Shown here: positions 45,201-55,500 of the stretch, piece by piece
How the letters are laid out: every line of letters starts with the position of its first letter
Position numbering within the stretch: position 1 is the stretch's first letter
From: Ophiura sarsii
Lineage: Eukaryota > Echinodermata > Ophiuroidea > Amphilepidida > Ophiuridae
DNA length: 64,000 bases
Assembly (NCBI GenBank): GCA_035610835.1
Contig: CM069458.1
Span: 36,884,718-36,948,717, forward strand
Direction of reading: 5' to 3'
Notes under the pieces: model-generated
Told to the model about the DNA's origin: nothing
Seen by the model: only the letters and a program-made list of their open reading frames with translations
Databases searched by the model: none
Program-made: the position numbers and the translations under genes

Positions 45201-48200
45201 TTTAATATTATTAATTAATGAAATTTTCTAACATTCAATTTGTCAAAACAGGTCAATATTTTTCAAATTATCACACCAAGTACAATACCAAACTTCTGTT
45301 AAACTTAATAATCCAAGTTATTGGACTCCAACCATGTATGTCTTTGTCTAAAGGATGCTCAGTCTGTTCTTGGAGTTTGACAAGTGAACGTGTACATTGA
45401 ACGACAGGACAGGACAACGATCTGAAAGCGCCGAATATACACCAAAACAAGTGCGGCGCACTGGCGCTCAAGGGCGACCATGGGGACCCTCTCACGACCC
45501 TCAAACGTTACAGCCAATTCCCACTGCGTCACCGTAGGCCTGGGGGTTTGTGGAAATCTTGATGCGTTTGGCTTGGCGTTTTGATAATGTTTCAGCGTCA
45601 TCCAAGCGCCGGCCTGATCGCAGCAAAATGTGAAAGGGTTTCAGTGACCTTGATTTTTAAATGGACAATTTCGGACAGTTTTCCGCGCTCTCACTGCGTG
45701 TTTTATATATACATATTTTGATACTTTTTTGAGCGCAGTGCAACCACTGGTCTGATCGCCGTATGTGTGACAGGGGGATTACGAACAGGTCTTTCCATCA
45801 TGCTTTGCGCACACAATTTCGATTAATAAAAACTGAAAAGAAAAAACACACTTATTAATATGATCTTATTTTTTAGGCGACGGTACCAATGTTCATCTCT
45901 ATATAATTGATACGGGTACCCAATATACCCACGAGGAATTCAGTGGACGCACTGGAAATGGTGCCAATTTCATTGAAAATGGTCCCACTTTCATCGGAGA
46001 AGAAGTTGGATATGTAAGTCATTGCTTTTATATATTTACTGGTAAATATCCCGAAAGGTTACTGCCCTGCTAACATCGAATATGTAGCAACGTAAAGTTG
46101 TAAGTTAGTTTCGAAAACGTTATGACATATCGTTAAAACGTTTTAAAAAGTTTATTACATCTTTATAGTTAGTAACGTTACAACGCTGTTAACACATGAG
46201 AAGGTTTTATAAACGTTCATGCGACGTTATGATCGAACGTTGTATGAAAATATTGTTGCATGAACGTTTTGTATGACGTAACCAAGTGTCTAATGTTATG
46301 TGTTTTACTGGGTAGTACTATCAGTGGCGGCACTACAGGAGAGCAAGGGGGGGGGGGGGGGGGGGGGCATTCACCCCCAAATATTTTTTTGCCCCCCCCC
46401 CACCCCCAATTTCACTTTAGTTAAAATTAGAAAAAATAGACGATTTTAGCACAAAAAGGATTTTTTTTTCCGCGCTGTGCGCACATTTTCTAACTAAATT
46501 AGGTTAAATTATACCAAATTTTAACAATTGTAGCATAAACAGCTAAATTTTTCGCGCAAGCGCGCATTTTCATACCAAATTGGTTAGTATTAGACCAAAT
46601 TTGACGATTTAAGCGTAAAGTGGCACACTTGTACACTTTTTTCGCGTGCATAATTTTTTCATGCCCCCTCCTTTTACCCCCCCCCCCCATCATTTTATTT
46701 ATTTATGAGGCTGGTGTCGCCTCTGAGTACTATACTACACGATTATAAATATATTCTATTGTCACTCTTCGTATTGATTCAATCCTCAATCAAACCCCAA
46801 CTGTTACTCCAAGCATTAGTCCAACTTTGGACAGTCTTCAACTTTCCCTCCTTCACCCGGCTGGGGAAGGGGCGAGTTTAATGCAAATTCTAGCATTCCA
46901 TTTGGATCTCGATTTTTAGGACTGCGTTGGTCACGGTACGCACTGCGGTGGAACGGCTGGGGGAACCGAGTACGGAATAGCGAACAAAGCCACGATACAC
47001 AGTGTACGAGTTTGTGATTGCAATGGTGGGGGCACTAATTCCGGCGTTATTAAAGGTTTGTTAATATAACAAATGTTTTACCCGATCCACATTAATCATT
47101 TGAAATGAGGTTTTGGTATCAAATGAAGGCCAGTATTTTTGTGATTATTATCCAGGTTGGCCCGAGCGATGTTTCCATCACCTAGTGATGTTTTGGCCCA
47201 AGTGATGTTTCCATTTCCATGAAATGCTCTAAGAGATACGGTTTTCCACACCAGAAGTAATGTTTGCTTCTTTCATTTATTTATGCTTCTGTATTCATGA
47301 TCACCTTTATGTAGCATACAAAACTCGTTGTGAGAACCAGCCACCTTTAAAGGGCAATTTTCGCGTGCACGCACATCTATTTTATGTACACACACATCAT
47401 ACGGTTGAATTGACCATTTTGGTGTCATTTGAAAAGTTGAAGTCTAATCGGAACCAAACTCTGGTTATAGGTGTAAAATGACGACCTTCATATCTTAATG
47501 AGGTCAAAGTTCACATCTCAAGGTCAAAGGTCATCCCAGGTCAAGTTGTAAAATAGTCTGAAGGGTGTTTGTACATTAGACTCGATCATTCATGTTGTCC
47601 CTATTTTACACACACACGGCCCCTGCGAAGGTCCATCTGAGTTTTGGGGCGTAAATAAAAGGGCGAAATCGCTACATCAAATTCATCACATAATATTGAA
47701 AAATCTAGTCAGAAACATGTGGTTATAATTTTTGTGGGCATCTCTTGCGAATGATCTCTGTAAATATCATATAAGGACGTATGGAATAATTCAAGTTAGA
47801 GCCAATAGTTTGACCCTACTTTGCATGTAGCATATATGGAGAGCGTAAATTGCATTGTGGTGTAGACTATACCCTGACATGTCAAATTGGCCCTATTTTG
47901 GGTCTCATTTGAAAAGTCAAATTGGAACCAAACTTGGGTTAGGTGTAACATGGAAACCGTCATATTTTAATGAGGTATATTGAGATGGTATACGTATACG
48001 GTATGTGCCTGCCTTTTGGGGTGCTTTTTTTGCAAAAATTGGTATAGCGATGGGGGTGTTTGCATCACAGACCAAAGCGCCCAATTGGCATAAATTGGGT
48101 GTATTTTGAGGCATTTCTTTTGTAAACAGCACCCAATTTGTGCAAAATTGGGTGCTTTTCTAACAAAATTGTAATATTGATGGGGGGGGGGGGGGGGGGG

Positions 48201-49472
48201 GGGGGGATTGGCCCGAAAATAGGTATAGATAAAGTCAAATTTTCGAAGTCCAGCTTTAATACACGTACGGGTATGCCCCATGCGTTATATAATATTTACG
48301 TGGGTAAACTAATGTTTATGTATTGTATATCATACCAGGGATGGAGTGGGTCGCTGAAAATAAGATAACTCCTGCTGTAGCTTCTATGTCGCTGGGTGGC
48401 GGATATTCACATGCATTAAATGAAGCCGTTCAGGGATTGATAGATGGTGGAGTCATCGTCAGCGTAGCGGCGGGAAACGAAGACGTGGATGCTTGTACCG
48501 TGTCACCAGCCTCTGCTCCTGAGGTAAGCGAGTGCATTTGGACACAGTGTGAACGGTGTATCTTTAAATTACGACTTTCAATCCCGGACAGGCCTATGAA
48601 ACAGAAATCTGCCCATTGTTGAGATTTGTTTCATGTAGAACAGCGCACTCTATATAGCAGTTATCACCTACGATTAGGCAATCACTAAAGCGAGAACTGT
48701 CAATCATTCGTTTGTCATATCAGGAAACCGCGTCAACACCACGTGGTAATCAACTCGTTTCATTATTCAAGCAAACCACTGCGTGGCCCCGCCCCCGGCT
48801 CTCAGACGGTGTACCATCATCACCAGTTGTATCTCCCATCTGATAGAAGAAATTTAATACTTCAAATGTACGCACCAAATCGCACCAATTTGGTTGAAAA
48901 TGAAACAAAAATCCCAATTCTGAGGGGGAGGGGGGAGGGGGGGGGGGGGGCACTTCACTCTCACACCACCTCCCCCACATCCGCCCCCGCGCTTTTCAAC
49001 CATCTTTACGTAAATCAAAAATATATCAGTATAAGCTCAAATAAAATATTGGTCAAAACCAGTTCGCACCAAATGAGTTCGAAAATTGAAAACAAATCCA
49101 CTGGAACATCCCCTCACACTCCCCTGTCCGTGCTGGCGCGCCTCTCTCTTTGATTTCACTTTGAGAATTAAAATAATGCTCCCCATCACTCTTCCCCCAC
49201 CTTAATTTATTTTTCTAGGTTCCGCCCCTGTCGAACGACTTTCCCAAATATTGATAAAAAATGAAGATTTGTGAGAAGAAAATGTAATAAATGTATTTAA
49301 ACAAATAGCTCCAAGCGTACGCCGAATTCATCCCCCCACACGCGCACCCCCATTTCAAGACGGAATGCGACCCCTAATTGTGAGCGTACTTCTACAATGT
49401 AGCGCTTGGCGGTATTGGTGTTTGTTTTGTGTGCTTATTATTTATTTGTTTATCTAGTTTTTTTATCCTTAC

Positions 49473-49509
<37 letters not shown>

Positions 49510-52500
49510 AATTGATTGATTGATTGATTAATTGATTGATTGATTGATTAATTGATTGATTGATTTTAATTTCTATTTTAGCTGTTTAGTAAATTTCAAT
49601 TAGTAATTCATGATTCCTTTTTCCGCCGCAACACTTGTTACCCGCATATCACATGTAAAATTCCTCTTCAACCACGCACCCCCCCCCCCCCCCCCTCCCC
49701 AAGGCCTTCTTGCTGTAGGAAAATCATGTCGAACATCCTCATGGGCATTTTAGCAACGCATAAAGCGCCCCCTAACGAGTCTTCACCCGTGAATTTGGGT
49801 ATAGGTAGTTGGGGGACTTTACCTTCTAGATACTTGTCCCATAGTTATATAGCCCCTGTATTAACCGCACACATTTACTGTATAAATGTATTGCTGTACA
49901 ATGTACATGTGCTATGCGCTTTACTCCGTCAATGATCACATGTTGTTTACGGTAAAGAACATCGCCGGCGTGTTCAATTTCAATGAAATGTATGGGTAGT
50001 CAAACTGAGTCTCATTTATTAATAATAGCTGCCTTCCTCGCCTTACTGCATACTTTTGTAACCGTTTAAGACAATGAAGTAACGGTTTACTCTGGGTGTT
50101 ACTAATAGCTGGGACGCTCAGTTTATGGTGGACCCACTTACTGTATAATGATAAAACGAAATATTCGCCATCTCTAAAGGTTTATTAAGCACACTGGCCC
50201 AATACATTCAATGATCACCAAACTTGAAAGATGTATTAATGATATCAAGGCCTGGTCTAATGCTAATAGTTTAAAATTGAATGAGAGTGATCTTATAATG
50301 AATGACTATGTAAATAATATTGGTCGTTCAGCCTCGTTTGCTTTATACAAAATATGTCGTATTCGGAATTTTCTCAATCAAAAATCTACGGAAATACTTA
50401 TTCATGTTTTTATCACGAGTCGCCTTGATCAATGTAACAGCCTCCTTTATGGTCTTTTACATCGCCCAGAATTCCCAATACAAGTTATTGGTTCCCTACC
50501 GAGATGAAGTGATGTTTATAGCTCTGCTGCATCGCCCAGAATTCCTATTATTTGCCCACCCCGGGTTTACATCACGGTTGACAACTGGCATTGAAATATA
50601 ATTATTAACGGTTCCTGTGATTTTACATCACGGTCGACAACTGGCACTCAGATTGCCAACATTTTACCGTTATTTTACAGAAATATTATAATTATTAACG
50701 GTTCCTGTAATTTTACATCACGGTTAACAACTGGCATTCAGAATACCAGTATTTTACCGTTTTTTTACTGAAATATAAATATTAACGGTATCTGTGATTT
50801 AACATCGCGGTTAACAACTGGCATTCAAATTGCCAGTATTTTACCGTTTTTTACTGACATTATGGTTAACGGTACCTGTGATTTAACATTACGGTTGACA
50901 ACTGGCATTCAGATTGTCGGTATTTTACCGTTTTTACTGAAACTTAATTATTAACGGTTCCTGTGACTTAACATTACGGTAGACAACTGGCGTCTTGATT
51001 GCCAGTATTTTACCGGTTTTTTACAGGTATATTTCTAACAGTGTATCGTATATTTATATACAAAATACCGTTAAAAAAGAAACCACGGTAGTAACCGCTT
51101 CTTTGACGGTAAATTAAATTATGGTCAACATAAAATCACAGCAGTTCTTACAGTTCCAATGTTAAATAACATATATTTATTGTGACCTGTAAAATCACTG
51201 CAGAGAGTATTATTATCCCGTTATTTTACAGTACTAGTAATATGTATAAAAACGCCAATAAATCGCATTTTTATATATGAAATACCGTTCAAATACGAAA
51301 CCACGGTAGTTACCGTTACTTTGACGGTAAAAGAAATTACGGTCAACGTAAATTTACAGACATTTCTTACAGTATATGTATGCTAGAATCATGCTTATAT
51401 TATAGGCCAACATTATAGCTAATATTTTCTACATGTATTTCGGCTCAACAAAGGCTTTGTATAGGTAACTTAGCGCTCGTTAACCCGGTGCCCACGTAAA
51501 TACAGCCTCTGTTTGTCCGAATCTATATATTATTTAGAAACAAAGTGATTTAATTCCACGTTTTGATTTTCATATCATATCAGGCAATCACTGTCGGTGC
51601 TACAGATATCACGGATAAAAGAGCGTCATTTTCAAATTATGGAAGTTGTGTGGATATATTTGCACCCGGAGTCGACAATACTAGCTCATATGTTGAATAT
51701 TTTAATTCAATCAGCTACACTAGTATTTCGGCTCAACAAAGGCTTTGTATAGGTAACTTAGCGCTCGTTAACCCGGTGCCCACGTAAATACAGCCTCTGT
51801 TTGTCCGAATCTATATATTATTTAGAAACAAAGTGATTTAATTCCACGTTTTGATTTTCATATCATATCAGGCAATCACTGTCGGTGCTACAGATATCAC
51901 GGATAAAAGAGCGTCATTTTCAAATTATGGAAGTTGTGTGGATATATTTGCACCCGGAGTCGACATTACTAGCTCATATGTTGAATATTTTAATTCAATC
52001 AGCTACACTAAAACTATTAGTGGTACATCTATGGCTTGTGCACATGTGTCTGGTAAGCAGAATTACTTAAACTTACACCCAGCATAGACTTAAAATGAAT
52101 CCAAAACTATCATGCTCCAATCCGAGTTTCTATGTATTTAGTAGCCACATGTTGTCAACATAAAAACCTGACAACGTCCTAACTGTTTAAAAAATGGTCT
52201 TAATCAGAACGACGTGTATATTAGCACTATTGATGTATCTCATGTGGCGTGCAGACTTGAACCAACGATTTTCTAGTGCAGGGATGATAATCTCTATTGA
52301 AATGTTGTTAAAAACTGATAGTATAGCCTACTATGTGTGTTTCATAGCATCTGTTTGTTTGAAAAGGGCGGTGATTAGTATGGGCATTCGTAGTCTCTTG
52401 AGACAACAACATGGCCCTAGTGGCTGTTGTGACTCAAAAAATATGGTAGATGAAACGGTAGCTCATTAATATAATTTTCGTGACCCCATCGTGTTGGAGC

Positions 52501-55500
52501 ATGCGATTCATGTAGTCGTGTAGTATTTGTTCTACCCGATAGGAATACTGCTGTTGGTAAATTAAAAAACATGTGCTAAGTGCCCCAATCAAACAACATA
52601 AAACAGCAATACCTAAAATTAGTTATAGCGTATGCCAATGTAGCATCAATGGCCATTCAAATGACCGTCATTTGTGAATCGATTGCTTTATCTATTGTCT
52701 ATCGAGTGGAAAGACGCTATTGAAATGGGCTGATGGGTTGCCCTTTCATAGCTTTGGAATCACGGATATTGACAGAACGCGTTTTCAGTAAAATCGATTG
52801 AATTCCTGCAATCATTACAATGATGCCTAATAAGTCAACAGCATCGATACCCAAAAGGAAATTGAATAGGGGAGTTGCTGTTTGAATCCACAAATTAAAG
52901 TTCATTTGGAGAATAACAACAATCTCTGACAGGTTTTTTTTCTGCATGTAGGCCTTACTGTAAATTCGGTAAAGGTGGGTAGTGCAATTTGCGAATAAAC
53001 AAACCAACAAACAAACAAACCAACACCCCAATACCCAAACACCCAACACCCCAACAGTTGGTGTGCAACAGTTGGTGTGCAACAGTTCTAAACTTAAGGA
53101 ACAGTCGCAATAGGAGAATGAACGACATATTCACAGAAAATTAAAATAAATAATGTTTATTTACCAACATTCCCAATGTATGTTTTTTCAAGGATATAGA
53201 GCAACCCGTTCGACCCCTGCGTATGGGCGAGCCTCGAACTGGAGCTAAAGTAATTCGTATATACTGTATCATGTGTATCATGTGTATCATGTGTATGAAG
53301 ACTGCCTTATTCACTCGTAACCAATAACCCCTTTTCATGATAGTCAACTATACACCAACTTGAATTTAAACAAAGTTAAATTCCTTGATTTTATGTCACC
53401 CATTTTTGTATCAAATGACCACGAAAGTGACACAAAAAGCGTAAACAAATGACTAGAAATAAGTAAACATTTAACCCCCTTTTTAGTTTGTGTTATTGAC
53501 CATGAAAAGGGGCTTTATTTGTTGCGTTTGTTTATTTTAATCAAATGAAGAGTGATCGATTGATAATATACACACAACGCTAATCGATCCCAGTTCAATA
53601 TTGTTTTAAGTGTATGGTGACAATTGAAATGGAAAGGCATTATGTAGCTTGTTTTAGGGGGAATCTTGACTGTGACCTGAATACTGTCATATATTATGAC
53701 ATTTATATGCAGTTGTGATTCTAGCACTAGCGATCTGCCACGAGTCATTTGTATTGACGGTGAATCAATTGCAACACAATTTTTTAAAAATATCTTAAAG
53801 ACAAGTTTTAACCTCTTTAAAAAGCCATCTAGATCTTGGCATACATTTCACGTGGGTTTTCCTCAGGATCGATCCTCTACTGAGATAAAAACCCGAAACC
53901 ACAAACAAATTAAATGCCGCTAAAAAGATTGCTAAAACTGTGGGTGGCTTACGGGAAACAAATTATATAACAAAACGATATCTCTTATAAAAGCATAAAT
54001 TAGCCTACACAAATTTCAAATAAAAAAATTCCCGAAGTTAATATCAATTGAGTTGACTCACAGATAGTCGTTGACTCGACTCGAGGTGTTTTAGGCCAAT
54101 AAAAACTGATTCTGTGTTTAGGCCTACTGTTTCCCGCCCGCGTCCAAAAATGAGAATGCCAAATATTTAATTATTTGATTTTAAATCAGGATTTTTGCCC
54201 TTAAAATTATTTGTAATTATTTCTATTTGCTACTTTCTGACTTCGATTACATCAGATATGATACTATAAACAAAGATCATGATTGAATTATTACTTAAGT
54301 ATGAAATTAATCATGTAGGTCTGCCTAGTTATAACATATATGAATAAATGCGGACCTCGATATAACTTGGGTTGATATTGGTTAATAATAATAATAATAT
54401 TCATTTCTTATATAGCGCAATTACACCAAAAAGAATTTAAGGCGCTTTATCAAAAGCGTCACGGTAGCAATATAAACTCCTCACAAAATGTATCGAAACA
54501 CTTTAAAATGATCCAATATATAACGGCTCGAAAGGGTATGCATTAATCGAAGCAAAAAACCAAGTGCATAATTTTGTTCTGCGTATTTTGACACCTCAAT
54601 CGATGAGATACGATGTTGCGGAGCGGAGTAATTGTCATTTTAATGGTCATGGGTCCAGTTTCAAAAGTGACAATCATCCTATAGAAAGAGGTTTGCATCA
54701 CTGTTTAGAATGATCAGATTCGTGCTTTTCAATAGGGATGAGTGTCACTTTTGAAACTGGACCCACGATCATTGAAATGACAATAACATACCATGTAAAA
54801 TACTCTGCTTGTAAATGTCAGAGACTGGTTTTAATAAGTTAGTAAGACAGATTCTATTGTTAGGAATATTTCAAGACATTAATCTCCAAAAAAGACTTAA
54901 ATTTGACCTCAAGATCCCTCTTGAAAATTATAGTTCAGATTCCGCGGGAGTTTAACTCGGTTGTAGTTCCGAAAGTGCGCGGTTCACAATTGCGAAGTTC
55001 GTTTCGGTAATAATTTACCTTTTAACGGTTATTCGGCTAAGACGCGTTCCGACTAGTAGCATAACCTTGCAGTCTCGAACTCGTCCGTATCTATCTGGCG
55101 ATTCAGAGAGTCCAGTCCCTCCGTGTCACACTTAGTACACAGAGCTGAATACAGCGTGCTAAGACGACTGACGTCGGATTTACGAGCGATAGCTGCATAC
55201 CTGAAAACAATACCAGTAAATAATTAGAAGATTCATAAAATAATTCCAAAATTGAACTTACTGTTCCAGACAGTTTCGACGTCCAATCGGATGTCTTTCT
55301 CAATGGTGTATGACGACCGTTGATCCAGTGTTACCAGAGGTAGTTTTTCTGATGACGTCACGAGATGTGTTAGATGACGTTTTCTGTATCAATTGATCAT
55401 ACAGGTGACTAAGTTGGTAGGCCCCCTCGTCGCTGTTCATGAGGTGCTGTTTCATGTCGAGATGGGATTTGCGACGGATCCAAATGGATTCTCTAATCCA

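Larger units (their letters stand above)
48524..51871. other. Protease intron 6
   Basis: Contains G- and C-runs (about 48930-48950, 49679-49695), a GATT microsatellite (49469-49566), a reverse-transcriptase fragment (50211-50507), a minisatellite (50564-51380) and the first copy of the 288-bp duplication. Confidence 0.7.

Noticed and set aside
45271..45601. Minus-strand frames of about 80 codons
   Set aside because: They lie inside the non-autonomous TIR element at 44286-45773 and match nothing known.
47917..48368. Frames with poly-Gly or poly-Pro
   Set aside because: Generated by the G-run at 48182-48207; no conservation or splice logic.
51563..51787. A second active protease exon or a separate protease gene
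   Set aside because: It is the truncated copy of the 288-bp tandem duplication; it lacks the GTSMA Ser motif and a donor.
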